64,000 nucleotides of DNA from Mongoliimonas terrestris (GTDB lineage Bacteria > Pseudomonadota > Alphaproteobacteria > Rhizobiales > Pleomorphomonadaceae): contig NZ_MSIG01000002.1 of the NCBI RefSeq assembly GCF_001927285.1, positions 124,001 to 188,000 of the forward strand, read 5' to 3'. Numbering within the stretch: position 1 is the first letter of the stretch; each line of letters opens with the position of its first letter. Under the pieces are notes generated by a model. That model was given only the letters and a program-made list of their open reading frames with translations. It was not told where the DNA came from and did no database searches. Made by a program: the position numbers and the translations under genes. This document shows positions 27,205-36,484 of this stretch, in pieces.

Positions 27205-28119
27205 TCAGGACGACGCTGGACGGTTCGCGCCCTCTGGGTTCGAAGCGCGGGGTGCGGTCGTGTCGTCAGGGTCGGCGTCGAGGATGCCCTCGCCGTCGCT
27301 GTCGAAGGTCACCTCCTCCTCGCGGGCGTTATGCTGGCGGGCAAGCTGGTTCCAGCGCCGCCAGCCGAACGGGATCGCCGCGAGATAGGCCAGCACGATC
27401 GCCGTCAGCATCTCGAACGGGAAGCTGGCGATGAGGCCGACGAGGATCACAAGGGCGACCAGCACCGGCAGCACGTATTCGCGGCGGATGCGGGCCATCC
27501 TCTTGCCCGAGTAGGTGGGGATTCGGCTGACCGTCAGGAAGGCGATGAGGATCACGTAGGCGATCACCAGCGGGGCGGCGGCGGGCGGGATCTCGAGCCC
27601 GACGAAGGAAAGATAGACCGGCAGGAGCACGATCAGCGCGCCGGCCGGGGCCGGCACGCCGGTGAAGAAATTGCCCTGCCAGGCGGGCTTCTCCACGTCC
27701 AGCATGGCGTTGAACCGGGCGAGCCGGAGCGCCATGGCGATGGCGAGCACCAGGGCCGCCAGCCAGCCGAAGGACTTCACGCCGGAGAGGATCCACCCGT
27801 AGAGGAGGATGGCCGGCGCGGCGCCGAAGCAGAGGAAGTCGGCGAGGCTGTCCAGTTCCGCGCCGAAGCGGGACGTGGACCGCAGGTAGCGGGCGATGCG
27901 CCCGTCGAGCCCGTCGAGCACCGCCGCAACCAGGATGGCGTAGACGGCGATTTCCCAGCGACCCTCGATCGTCATGCGGATGGAGGTGAGGCCCGAGCAG
28001 AGGGCGAGCAGGGTGACCGCGTTCGGGATGATCATCCGGACCGGGATGCCGCGAACGGCGCGCCGGCGCTTCGGGCGCGGCGTGTCGTACGGGTCGACGG
28101 GCGGGAAGATGGTGGCCAC
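27205..28119 (-). CDS. pssA: CDP-diacylglycerol--serine O-phosphatidyltransferase
   Basis: A 304-residue membrane enzyme that makes phosphatidylserine from CDP-diacylglycerol and serine. The CDP-alcohol phosphotransferase signature (DGLDGRIAR ... FGAELDSLAD, pattern D-G-x2-A-R-x8-G-x3-D-x3-D) is intact at about 70-95. Seven to eight hydrophobic helices follow, then a charged tail. The GTG at 28119 starts the family-typical segment; upstream in-frame sequence is a shadow of psd. It lies downstream of psd on the same strand, with 41 bases between them, forming the two-step phosphatidylethanolamine pathway. Confidence 0.95.
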   Translation of the reverse strand: MATIFPPVDPYDTPRPKRRRAVRGIPVRMIIPNAVTLLALCSGLTSIRMTIEGRWEIAVYAILVAAVLDGLDGRIARYLRSTSRFGAELDSLADFLCFGAAPAILLYGWILSGVKSFGWLAALVLAIAMALRLARFNAMLDVEKPAWQGNFFTGVPAPAGALIVLLPVYLSFVGLEIPPAAAPLVIAYVILIAFLTVSRIPTYSGKRMARIRREYVLPVLVALVILVGLIASFPFEMLTAIVLAYLAAIPFGWRRWNQLARQHNAREEEVTFDSDGEGILDADPDDTTAPRASNPEGANRPASS

Positions 28120-28160
28120 GGGGTGCGATCCTTGCTGGCGGTGGGCGACGGGCGTGCGCG

Positions 28161-28862
28161 TCAGGTGGCGCGCATGGCGGGGGTGGGCGTGGTGCCGGCG
28201 AGGTCGGCGAGCACCGTCTCGCCCGCCACCGCGCGGCTGCCGACGCCGACCTTGGCGACCGACCCGGCCGGCAGGTAGACGTCCACCCGCGAGCCGAAGC
28301 GGATGAGGCCGAAGCGGTCGCCGACGGTCAGGCTCTCGCCCTCGCGGGTGAAGGAGACGATGCGGCGGGCGATGAGGCCGGCGATCTGCACGACGCCGAC
28401 GGCGCGGCCGTCGGGCATTTCCAGGACGACGCCGTTGCGCTCGTTGTCCTCGCTCGCCTTGTCCAGCTCGGCGTTGATGAACTTGCCGGCCCGGTAGGCG
28501 ATGCGGCGGATGCGGCCGGTGACCGGCGCGCGGTTCACGTGCACGTCGAACACGTTCATGAAGACGCAGATGCGCAGGAGCGGCGCCGAACCCAGCTGCA
28601 GTTCCGCCGGCGGAACCGCCGGACCGACCGACGACACCTTGCCGTCCGCCGGGCTGATCACCAGCCCCGGCGCCACCGGGGTGACGCGGACCGGATCGCG
28701 GAAGAACAGCGTGCACCAGATGGTGAGCGCGAGGCCGATCCAGAACAGCGGATCCACGAACCAGCCGATGAGCACGGTGGCAACCGCGAAGATGGCGATG
28801 AACTTGTGCCCTTCCGGATGGATCGGCGGCACGGCATTGGTGATCGAGTTCAAAATGGACAT
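28161..28862 (-). CDS. psd: Phosphatidylserine decarboxylase proenzyme
   Basis: A 233-residue inner-membrane enzyme converting phosphatidylserine to phosphatidylethanolamine. Hydrophobic segments lie near residues 20-55, followed by FFRDPVR, SPADGKV, and [17 protein letters not shown] close to the C-terminus is the self-cleavage site where the serine becomes the pyruvoyl cofactor. The size and FGSR site fit the short alphaproteobacterial type. The ATG at 28862 is where the family begins; the longer open frame upstream runs into repeats. It is the first gene of the psd-pssA pair, and its upstream region is a G-rich tract and repeat block. Confidence 0.95.
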   Translation of the reverse strand: MSILNSITNAVPPIHPEGHKFIAIFAVATVLIGWFVDPLFWIGLALTIWCTLFFRDPVRVTPVAPGLVISPADGKVSSVGPAVPPAELQLGSAPLLRICVFMNVFDVHVNRAPVTGRIRRIAYRAGKFINAELDKASEDNERNGVVLEMPDGRAVGVVQIAGLIARRIVSFTREGESLTVGDRFGLIRFGSRVDVYLPAGSVAKVGVGSRAVAGETVLADLAGTTPTPAMRAT

Positions 28863-28918
28863 GTCGGGGCGATCAACGTGCGAGGGGCGTGAAAAGGTCC
28901 ATCCCTTTGGCATGGAAT

Positions 28919-28990
28919 GGGGGGGTTGGGAAGGCGGGGGTGGGGTCGGGGGTGGAGGGGGATGGGGGCTTGGCGGGGGGCTTGGCGGGG
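28919..28990 (+). other. G-rich tract with nine G-runs (potential G-quadruplex)
   Basis: Nine runs of three to seven G lie on the plus strand within 72 bases, separated by loops of one to six bases. This is a strong quadruplex-forming pattern directly upstream of the psd start (psd is read from the minus strand, so the G-rich strand is its template). Confidence 0.7.
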
Positions 28991-29560
28991 TGGCGAAGCG
29001 CTTCCACGACCTGCGTTTGGACGTCACCCCGGCGGACGCCGGGGTCCAACCGTCGGCGGGGGCATTGGCGCCGGTGCGGCGGGGTGCGGCGTCGGCTGGA
29101 TCCCGACTTTCGTCGGGATGACGGGATTGGGGGGTTGGCGGAGCGCTTCCACGCCCTGCCCATGGACGTCACCCCGGCGGACGCCGGGGTCCAACCGTCG
29201 GCGGGGGCATTGGCGCCGGTGAGGCGGGGTGCGGCGTCGGCTGGATCCCGACTTTCGTCGGGATGACGGGATTGGGGGGTTGGCGGAGCGCTTCCACGCC
29301 CTGCCCATGGACGTCACCCCGGCGGACGCCGGGGTCCAACCGTCGGCGGGGGCATTGGCGCCGGTGAGGCGGGGTGCGGCGTCGGCTGGATCCCGACTTT
29401 CGTCGGGATGACGGGATGGGGGGGTTGGCGGAGCGCTTCCACGCCCTGCCCATGGACGTCACCCCGGCGGACGCCGGGGTCCAACCGTCGGCGGGGGCAT
29501 TGGCGCCGGTGAGGCGGGGTGCGGCGTCGGCTGGATCCCGACTTTCGTCGGGATGACGGG
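28991..29560 (+). repeat. 145-bp tandem repeat, about four copies, containing two palindromes per unit
   Basis: Units begin at 28991, 29136, 29281 and 29426. Each carries CCCCGGCGGACGCCGGGG and the inverted family A hairpin ATCCCGAC-TTTC-GTCGGGAT. Units two to four are nearly identical and the first is more diverged, suggesting expansion from an older copy. Confidence 0.95.
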
Positions 29561-29569
29561 TGGGGGGGG

Positions 29570-29763
29570 TGGCGGCTTGCGGGTTGCGGGGCTGTGGCCG
29601 CCGTTTCCTTACGCGACCGGATCGTTCGCACTCGTCATGGTCCGGTTCAGCCGGACCAACCTGGGGGGGGTGGCGGCTTGCGGGTTGCGGGGCTGTGGCC
29701 GCCGTTTCCTTACGCGACCGGATCGTTCGCACTCGTCATGGTCCGGTTCAGCCGGACCAACCA
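29570..29763 (+). repeat. 101-bp direct duplication ending in a family B palindrome
   Basis: Two near-identical units start at 29570 and 29671. Each ends with a forward family B element (GTCATGGTCCGG...) at 29634 and 29735. Confidence 0.92.
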
Positions 29764-30267
29764 CGCATTGCTGCGGGGGTGGGTGGAAAAAGCGTGGGTG
29801 GTCCGGCTGAACCGGACCATGACGAGGTCGAGGCGGTGGTGAGGGTCGGCAGCAATGCGGCCCGAGAGATGCGCGCAACCGTCACTCCCACTGCGCGATC
29901 GTCATGGTCCGGTTCAGCCGGACCAGCCACGCATTGCTGCGGGGGCGGGTGGAAAAAGCGTGGGTGGTCCGGCTGAACCGGACCATGACGAGGTCGAGGC
30001 GGTGGTGAGGGTCGGCAGCAATGCGGCCCGAGAAATGCGCGCAACCGTCACTCCCACTGCGCACTTGTCATGGTCCGGTTCAGCCGGACCAGCCACGCAG
30101 TGCTGCGGTGGTGGGTGGAAAAGGCGTGGGTGGTCCGGCTGAACCGGACCATGACGAGGTCGAGGCGGTGGTGGGGGTCGGCAGCAATGCGGTCGAAGGG
30201 ATTCACTCAACCGCCATACCCAACCGTACGATCGTCATGGTCCGGTTCAGCCGGACCAACCACGCAT
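29735..30267 (+). repeat. 166-bp tandem array of inverted family B element pairs
   Basis: Forward elements start at 29735, 29901, 30067 and 30234. Reverse elements lie at about 29792-29825, 29958-29991 and 30124-30157. The core is GGTCCGG-TTCAG-CCGGACC. Each unit is a BIME-like pair of about 33-bp inverted elements around a short spacer. Confidence 0.95.
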
Positions 30268-30280
30268 TCTTCCCCACGCG

Positions 30281-31285
30281 CTACGGCCGGTTCAGGACCA
30301 TTCCCATGAGGGCTCGGAGGTTGGCGGCGGCGTTGTTGCGGTGGGTTTCGAAACGGGCGTGGGCGGTTGGGGGCGCGGTGGGGTCGAGACGGAGGGACCA
30401 GAGGGGGGCTATTTCGGTGGGCAGGAAGGCGTAGCGGACGTCGATGATGCGCGTGTCGCCGTCGGTCGCTTCAGCGACGAAGCCGTCGCTGAAGCGGGTG
30501 AAGCGGTCGATGTCGCGGGCCTGCTGGGAGGCCGGGTCGAGCCAGGGGAAGGCGCGCGGCACGTCGAGCGTTGCGATGGACGTGCCTTCGATGACCGACG
30601 TGGCGAAGCCGGGACGGATGGCGTCCACATGGAAGCGGCCGTCGGCCTCGTAGACGCTTCTCCAGACCACGAGGTTGGCGAAGGTGGGCTTGACCTCCAG
30701 CCGCACCACGGTGTGGCCGCGTTCCCGCGCGAGGTGGTGCGCCAGGGCGTCCGCCGCCTGGTGCTGGTAGGCGCCGACGGCGAGGTAGAAGGCGGCCCAG
30801 ACCAGCGCGAGACGGGCGAGGCGCGGGCTTTTCCGGACGGCTCCGGTGGCGAGCAGCACCAGGACCGGTAGGGTGAACAGCGGATCGACGATGGAGATGA
30901 TGCTGAAGGAGAAGCGGTGGTCGCTGAACGGCCAGAGGAGGAGCGTGCCGTAGGACGTCGCTGCGTCGAGGAGGCCGTGGGTGCCATAGCCGAGGGTGGT
31001 GAACAGCCACAGCCTCGCAAAGCCGATCGTCAGCCAGCGGCGGAAGCAGAGGAAGAGGACCGCCGCGACGAGAAGGCCGCCGACCGGGATGAAGACGAGG
31101 GAATGGGTGAACTGCCGGTGGTACTCGAGGAAGAGGAGGCTGTCGGTCTCAGACCGGATCAGCACGTCGAGGTCGGCCGCCATGCCGGCGAGGAAGCCGG
31201 CGGCGGCGGCGACGCGCGTCTGGCGTCTGCCCCGCAGGGACGCCGGCAGCGCGGCGCCGATCGCGCCCTGGGTGATGGGATCCAT
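30281..31285 (-). CDS. YdjM-like metal-dependent hydrolase (membrane-bound, DUF457 family)
   Basis: A 334-residue membrane protein of the YdjM/LexA-regulated hydrolase family. It starts MDPITQGAIGAALPASL and contains ADLD, RQFTHSLVF and YGTHGLLDAATSYGT, the His/Asp-rich motifs thought to bind metal. About five hydrophobic helices lie in the first 170 residues; the C-terminal half is soluble. Its biochemical activity is not established in any homologue I know. It lies 3 bases downstream of the ABC exporter stop on the same strand, so the two are probably cotranscribed. Confidence 0.82.
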   Translation of the reverse strand: MDPITQGAIGAALPASLRGRRQTRVAAAAGFLAGMAADLDVLIRSETDSLLFLEYHRQFTHSLVFIPVGGLLVAAVLFLCFRRWLTIGFARLWLFTTLGYGTHGLLDAATSYGTLLLWPFSDHRFSFSIISIVDPLFTLPVLVLLATGAVRKSPRLARLALVWAAFYLAVGAYQHQAADALAHHLARERGHTVVRLEVKPTFANLVVWRSVYEADGRFHVDAIRPGFATSVIEGTSIATLDVPRAFPWLDPASQQARDIDRFTRFSDGFVAEATDGDTRIIDVRYAFLPTEIAPLWSLRLDPTAPPTAHARFETHRNNAAANLRALMGMVLNRP

Positions 31286-31288
31286 CGC

Positions 31289-33202
31289 TCACCCGTTGCG
31301 GGGGGCGTCGGCGCGGGCGCCGCGGGTGACGATGCCGAGGTCGTCTTCGGCGCGGACGCGCTTCAGGCGCTCTTCCGCCTCGTCGGCCTCGCGCTGGCGC
31401 TGCCACATGGTGGCGTAGAGGCCGCCCTTTTCGATGAGGGCGGCGTGGGCGCCGCGCTCGGCGATGCGGCCCTTTTCAAGGACGATGATCTCGTCGGCGT
31501 TGACCACCGTGGACAGGCGGTGAGCGATGACGAGGGTGGTGCGGCCGGCGGAGACGCGGTCGAGGGCGGCCTGGATCTCGCGCTCGGTGTTGGTGTCGAG
31601 GGCGGAGGTGGCCTCGTCGAGGATGAGGATGGGCGGGCCCTTGAGGATGGTACGGGCGATGGCGACGCGCTGCTTCTCGCCGCCGGAGAGCTTCAGGCCG
31701 CGCTCGCCGACCTGTGTGTTGAAGCCCTGGGGCAGCATCTCGATGAAGCCGGCGATCTGCGCCATTGCGGCAGCCTCGCGCACTTCCTCCTCGGAGGCGT
31801 CCATGCGGCCGTAGCGGACGTTGTAGAGGATGGTGTCGTTGAAGAGCACCGTGTCCTGCGGGACCATGCCGATGGCGGCACGCAGGCTCTCCTGCGTGAC
31901 GGTGCGCACGTCCTGGCCGTCGATGGTGACCCGGCCGGCGGTGACGTCGTAGAAGCGGAAGAGGAGGCGCGACAGGGTGGACTTGCCGGCGCCGGACGGG
32001 CCCACGATGGCGACGGTCTTGCCGGCCGGCACCTCGAAGCTGACGCCGTCGAGGATCTTGCGGTCGGGGTCGTAGGCGAAGTGCACGTCCTCGAAGCGGA
32101 CCGTGGCGCCGTCGACCTTGAGCGGGCGGGCGTCCGGCGCGTCGACGATCTCGGCGGGCTGGCCGAGGAGGTCGAACATCTGCTCGATATCGGCGATTCC
32201 TTGGCGGATCTCGCGGTAGATGAAGCCGATGAAGTTGAGCGGCACGGCGAGCTGCATCAGGAGCGCGTTGATCAGCACGAACTCGCCGATGGTCTGGGTG
32301 CCGGCCATCACCTCGCGGGCGGACATGACCATGCAGATGGTCATGCCGACGGTGAAGATGACGGTCTGGCCCATGTTGAGCCAGGAGAGCGACGTCCAGG
32401 TCTCCACGGCGGCGCGCTCGTAGCGGGCCATGGCGGCGTCGAAGCGGCTGGCCTCCATGCGCTCGTTGCCGAAGTATTTCACCGTCTCGAAGTTGAGCAG
32501 GCTGTCGATGGCCTTGGTGTTGGCGTCCGTGTCGCTGTCGTTCATGCGGCGGCGGATGTCGATGCGACGGTCGGAGTAGCGGACCGAGAACCAGACGTAG
32601 AGAAAGACGGTGACGGAGATGACGGCCAGATAGGTGAGGCCGAACTGCCAGGCGATGATGGCGGCCGAGAGGGCGAATTCAAGGGCGGTCGGCCAGGCGT
32701 TGAGGATGGTGAAGCGCACGATGGCATCGATGCCCTTCACGCCGCGCTCGATGACGCGCGAGAGGCCGCCGGTGCGCCGCTGCAGGTGGAAGCGGAGCGA
32801 CAGGTTGTGCAGGTGCTGGAAGGTGCGCAGGCCGAGGGAGCGCACCGCGTGCTGGCTGACCTCGGCGAAGAGGGCGTCGCGCAGCTGGTTGAAGGCGCTG
32901 AGCACGAGCCGGCCGACGCCGTAGCCGACCACGAGCACCACGGGCGAATAGGCGAGGAGCATGACCTGCTGGTCGCGCTCGGCCGGCGCCAGGGCGTCGG
33001 TGGCCCAGCTGAAGAAATAGGGCACCGCCACGGTGGCGATCTTGGCGAGCACGAGCGCCAGCACGGCGGCGGCGACGCGCCATCGAAGGTCGGGCCGGTC
33101 GTGCGGCCAGATGTAGGGCCACAGGTTGCGGACGGTGGCGAACAGCGCGGCGTCGTCGGCGTTGACGGTGCGGCTGGCGGGATCTTTCGATGATTTCAGC
33201 AT
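31289..33202 (-). CDS. Atm1-type ABC exporter (fused permease/ATPase)
   Basis: A 637-residue half-transporter with six membrane helices in residues 40-350 and an ATPase domain from about 375. Walker A is GPSGAGKST at about 401-409, the signature LSGGEKQRVAIARTILK, and Walker B ILILDEATSALD. The sequence NDSDTDANTKAIDSLLNFETVKYFGNE is characteristic of the Atm1/HMT1 group, which exports glutathione-linked or sulfur-containing compounds in mitochondria and alphaproteobacteria. The ATG at 33202 gives the usual N-terminus; an in-frame start 21 codons earlier exists. Confidence 0.92.
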   Translation of the reverse strand: MLKSSKDPASRTVNADDAALFATVRNLWPYIWPHDRPDLRWRVAAAVLALVLAKIATVAVPYFFSWATDALAPAERDQQVMLLAYSPVVLVVGYGVGRLVLSAFNQLRDALFAEVSQHAVRSLGLRTFQHLHNLSLRFHLQRRTGGLSRVIERGVKGIDAIVRFTILNAWPTALEFALSAAIIAWQFGLTYLAVISVTVFLYVWFSVRYSDRRIDIRRRMNDSDTDANTKAIDSLLNFETVKYFGNERMEASRFDAAMARYERAAVETWTSLSWLNMGQTVIFTVGMTICMVMSAREVMAGTQTIGEFVLINALLMQLAVPLNFIGFIYREIRQGIADIEQMFDLLGQPAEIVDAPDARPLKVDGATVRFEDVHFAYDPDRKILDGVSFEVPAGKTVAIVGPSGAGKSTLSRLLFRFYDVTAGRVTIDGQDVRTVTQESLRAAIGMVPQDTVLFNDTILYNVRYGRMDASEEEVREAAAMAQIAGFIEMLPQGFNTQVGERGLKLSGGEKQRVAIARTILKGPPILILDEATSALDTNTEREIQAALDRVSAGRTTLVIAHRLSTVVNADEIIVLEKGRIAERGAHAALIEKGGLYATMWQRQREADEAEERLKRVRAEDDLGIVTRGARADAPRNG

Positions 33203-33422
33203 GCTGGCCTTGGCTGGCAATGCCGGCCAAGGGCGGTCGGCAGGCGGACGTCCGACGTTGAGCAAAAAGCTGCGTCGGATCTGTGAAGGAACCGCCTCCC
33301 GCGGACGCGCAGGGACTCATGCCGACGACGCGATCCGCGAGCGGATACGCTCTAGATCAGACTCGCGGCCGGCTTTTCAAGGGTCTTGCCGCCGGGACGA
33401 GGATCGCCCCGGCCTGAAGCGC

Positions 33423-35243
33423 TCAGGGTGTGGACGGCGCCGGCGCGATGGCGGTCCAGGCGGCGTCTCCTTCCGGCAGCACGAAGACCTGCCCCGGATA
33501 GATGAGGCCGGGGTTGCGGATCTGATCCGTGTTGGCCTCGTAGATGGTGGAGTACCGCACGCCGTAGCCGTAGAGCCGGCGGGCGATCCGCCAGAGGTTG
33601 TCGCCTCGGCGGATGATGATCGTCTTCGCCGAGCCGACGCGCGCCTCCCCGGCGGAGCCGGAGCCGGCGGCCGCGAGGGTGGAGCCGCCGCCGGCGATCT
33701 CCATCGGATCCTCGGCCTGCTGGAAGACGACCTCGGACCGGGCCAGCACCGTGCCGTCCGGGGCGACCTGGTCGACGCGGACGGTGTGGTCGCCGGGCGC
33801 CAGGGTGCGGGCGGTCTCCACCAGCCAGCGGGCGTTCTCGTCGGCGGCCGCGTCGGCCACCGGCTCGCCGTCCACGTAGAGGCGGACGGTGGCGCCGACG
33901 GCGGCGGACCCGGCGGCGTAGAGGGTTCCGGCCTCGGTTTCGACCGCCTCGATGGTGACGGCGAGCGGCGGCGGCGGCGCGGCGGGCTCCGGCGCGGCGG
34001 CCGTCTCAGGGGCGGGCGCGGCGGGGGTTTCGGCGACGGCAGGGTCGGGGACGGAAGGCGGCGTCGCGGGGGTGGCGACGGACGGGGCCGGTAGGGTTGC
34101 GGGCGCGGGTTCTGTGGCCGGCGCGGGTTCGGTGGTGGGCGCGACGGCGGCGGGGGCGGTTGCCGGGGCGGTGGGGGCGGTTGCCGGGGCCGCGGGCGTC
34201 ATGGCGACGGCGGTCTCGCCGCTGCCGGCCGGCTGGCCTGCCACGGCGGTCTCGCCGCCGGCCGGCGCGTCGATGGCGCCCTGCGGGACGCTGGCAGCGA
34301 TTTCCGAGCCGGCGCCGGCGGTGGAGCTGGCGACCGGGTCCCCGGCGCTGGCTTCGGCCGGCGACGACGGAGCGGCGGTGTCGGCCGTCGCGGTCTGCGA
34401 ATCGGGGGCTGGCGCGGGGGCGGATGCAGCCGGCGCGGCTGGTGCGGGCGGAGCCGCTGCGACCGGGGTGTCGGGCGCGGCGGGAACGGCTTCGGGCGAA
34501 GCCGCCGCGACGGTGGGATCGGCTGCGGCAGGGGCAGGCGCGGCGGGAGGCGGCGTGGCGGGCGCGGCGGCGACGGGGATCTCAGGCTCGGGCGGCGGCG
34601 GGGCGGCGGCGGCTTCGGCGGCCTCTTCCACGGGCTCCAGGGTGGAGGGCTCGACGCCGGCTTCGCGCAGCTTCTCGCGCGCCTCGTCGAGGCCCGGTAC
34701 CTGAAGCACGGTGCTGGCGGAGCCGGGCTCGTTGAGGACGACGAGGACTTCGCCGGTGCCGTCCTCCGGCACGGAGACGGCGACGCTCTGTTCCGATTCC
34801 AGGGTACCGCCAGCGGGATTGAGGCTGCGCACCCGAAGGTCGTGGGCGCCGGCCTTCAGGGGATCGGAGAGGACGATCGCCCATTCGCCGGCCGCGTTGG
34901 CGGTGCCGGTGGCGATGACCACGGCGCCGGAGAGGATTTCCACCGTCGCCTCGGGCACGCCCTGGCCGGCGATCACGGCGTCGCCGGTCGGCTCCACGCG
35001 GACGAGGTCGAACACCGGCACGATGGTGCGGGCAGGCTTGGTTTCGGGGACGACGGGCGTGGCGGGCACGGACGAGGAACCGGCCGTGGCGGACGGGTCC
35101 GCGGCCTGGTCGGCCGGCGGCGCGTCCGGCATGAGGCCGGCGACCTTCAGGGCATCGTCGAGCGCGCCCGATCCGTAGCCGTAAAGGAGCGCGATGACGG
35201 CCAGCACCGCCGCCGCGAGCGCAACCCTTTGTTCCTTGGTCAT
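33423..35243 (-). CDS. LysM-domain protein with Ig-like domains and a long Ala/Pro-rich linker
   Basis: A 606-residue envelope protein. One N-terminal membrane anchor (about 6-22) is followed by a bacterial Ig-like domain (about 70-160), a low-complexity Ala/Pro/Thr region of roughly 250 residues, a second Ig-like domain near 420-500, and a C-terminal LysM domain (about 538-592; RRGDNLWRIARRLYG ... IYPGQVFVLP) that binds peptidoglycan. This architecture is common in Hyphomicrobiales. The ATG at 35243 gives a proper signal-anchor N-terminus. It stands alone between the ABC exporter and a divergent LOG gene. Confidence 0.88.
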   Translation of the reverse strand: MTKEQRVALAAAVLAVIALLYGYGSGALDDALKVAGLMPDAPPADQAADPSATAGSSSVPATPVVPETKPARTIVPVFDLVRVEPTGDAVIAGQGVPEATVEILSGAVVIATGTANAAGEWAIVLSDPLKAGAHDLRVRSLNPAGGTLESEQSVAVSVPEDGTGEVLVVLNEPGSASTVLQVPGLDEAREKLREAGVEPSTLEPVEEAAEAAAAPPPPEPEIPVAAAPATPPPAAPAPAAADPTVAAASPEAVPAAPDTPVAAAPPAPAAPAASAPAPAPDSQTATADTAAPSSPAEASAGDPVASSTAGAGSEIAASVPQGAIDAPAGGETAVAGQPAGSGETAVAMTPAAPATAPTAPATAPAAVAPTTEPAPATEPAPATLPAPSVATPATPPSVPDPAVAETPAAPAPETAAAPEPAAPPPPLAVTIEAVETEAGTLYAAGSAAVGATVRLYVDGEPVADAAADENARWLVETARTLAPGDHTVRVDQVAPDGTVLARSEVVFQQAEDPMEIAGGGSTLAAAGSGSAGEARVGSAKTIIIRRGDNLWRIARRLYGYGVRYSTIYEANTDQIRNPGLIYPGQVFVLPEGDAAWTAIAPAPSTP

Positions 35244-35669
35244 GTCCCGTTCCGTTGCCCCGCCCGCCACTCACGGGCGCCCCAGCAAAACACCCGTATG
35301 GCTCGCGGTTTCTGCCCGGACGCGGAAGCGGCCCCTGGCCCTCGGCCTGCGGCGGCGGAATGCCGCCGGCCCCACGCGCCCGACCGGTCTTCCGAACGGG
35401 ACGCGCGTTGGCGCGCCATCCCGCCCTGATACTCCAAAACAGCTCACGGCACTTGCGTGTCGACTTAAGTCAAATGCTTATACCGACCGCAAAATCGTCA
35501 CAAGCGGGCCGAATGTTGCATCGCGCTTTCCACCCTTGACCGTTGCCGCAAGGGCGCAGCGCGATTTCGGCCGCAAGGCCGGTCCCGCGCCCATTCGCGC
35601 CCTTGCATGCGCTCCGGCGCCCGTGCGGGCGGTCTTGACGCCCCCGGCGAGCCGATGCGACATGAGACC
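35244..35669. other. 426-bp divergent intergenic region with a perfect palindrome
   Basis: This region separates the divergently read LysM and LOG genes. The perfect 10-bp palindrome GACTTAAGTC (35462-35471) sits in its AT-richest part, followed by TATACC (35479-35484). No gene is supported; the open frames here are short and overlap on both strands. Confidence 0.6.
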
Positions 35670-36275
35670 ATGGCACACGTCTCCAGCATCTGCGTCTTCT
35701 GCGGTTCCTCCACCGGTCGCAATCCCCTCCACCTCGCCGCCGCCGAGACCCTCGGCCGGACGATGGCCGAGGCCGGCATCCGCCTCGTCTACGGCGGCGG
35801 GTCCATCGGCCTGATGGGCGGGGTGGCGAAGGCCGTGCTCAAGCACGGCGGCGCGGTGACGGGCATCATCCCGGAGTTTCTCCTGCGCAAGGAGATCATG
35901 CTGGAGGGCGTCGACGACCTCCACATCGTCGACGACATGCACACCCGCAAGCGGATGATGTTCGAGCACTCGGACGCCTTCGTGGCGCTGCCGGGCGGCG
36001 TCGGCACGCTGGAGGAATTGGTCGAGCAGATGACCTGGGCCCAACTTGGCCGGCACAAGAAGCCGATCGTGCTCGCCAACATCGCCGGGTTCTGGGAGCC
36101 GCTGCAGGTGCTGCTCAGCCACATGGCCGACGAGGCCTTCATCCGGCCGGGCTACGAGGTGAAGTACCTGATGGCGGCGCGGGCCGAGGAGATCGTGCCG
36201 ATGGTGCTCCAGGCGGCGGCCGGTCAGGCCGAGGCGGCGCTGGAGGGCGACCGGCGGAGCCTGGAGAAGATGTGA
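35670..36275 (+). CDS. LOG family protein (TIGR00730; cytokinin riboside phosphoribohydrolase-like)
   Basis: A 201-residue Rossmann-fold enzyme. The signature PGGVGTLEELVEQMTW (PGGxGTxxE) and the upstream RKRMMFEHSDAFVAL mark the LOG family, which cleaves nucleotide 5'-monophosphates to base and ribose phosphate, activating cytokinins in some organisms. ICVFCGSSTGRNP at the N-terminus is also typical. The ATG at 35670 removes a 21-residue non-conserved extension. In bacteria, activity on AMP is common, so a cytokinin role should not be assumed. Confidence 0.9.
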   Translation: MAHVSSICVFCGSSTGRNPLHLAAAETLGRTMAEAGIRLVYGGGSIGLMGGVAKAVLKHGGAVTGIIPEFLLRKEIMLEGVDDLHIVDDMHTRKRMMFEHSDAFVALPGGVGTLEELVEQMTWAQLGRHKKPIVLANIAGFWEPLQVLLSHMADEAFIRPGYEVKYLMAARAEEIVPMVLQAAAGQAEAALEGDRRSLEKM

Positions 36276-36407
36276 GGGGGCGCTTGGATTTGGGGGAATG
36301 CGTGGGTGGTCCGGCTGAACCGGACCATGACGGTCGGGCGGGTGGGGATCGGGTGAGCGTGTACTGCGGCCGGGCTGGGGCGCACTTTCGTTAGGAACTC
36401 AACCTCG

Positions 36408-36438
36408 TCATGGTCCGCTTCAGGCGGACCAGCCACGC
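36408..36438 (+). repeat. Family B element with a compensatory stem change
   Basis: The core reads GGTCCGC-TTCAG-GCGGACC (36412-36430). Relative to the usual GGTCCGG-TTCAG-CCGGACC, the last stem base and its partner have both changed, so the 7-bp stem is preserved. Confidence 0.9.
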
Positions 36439-36484
36439 TTTTGAGCGGCGCGACGGGGGAATGCGTGGGTGGTCCGGCTGAACC

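Larger units (their letters stand above)
28863..30280. other. 1.4-kb intergenic repeat block upstream of psd
   Basis: No gene is visible. From left to right it holds a G-run tract (28919-28990), a 145-bp tandem array (28991-29560), a 101-bp tandem duplication (29570-29763) and a 166-bp tandem array (29735-30267). The ORFs that cross it have repetitive peptides and are artefacts of the repeats. The promoter for psd must lie inside this block unless psd is read from the YdjM-like gene. Confidence 0.9.

Noticed and set aside
28991..30267. CRISPR array or repetitive surface protein gene
   Set aside because: Units are 101-166 bp without unique spacers. The open frames are interrupted differently in each unit and encode only repeat-derived peptides.
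30917..33193. Long plus-strand frame opposite the ABC exporter
   Set aside because: Low-complexity acidic peptide without motifs; the antisense gene is a well-formed ABC transporter.
35244..35669. tRNA or small RNA gene in the divergent gap
   Set aside because: I found no cloverleaf pattern, and the palindrome is more like a protein-binding site.
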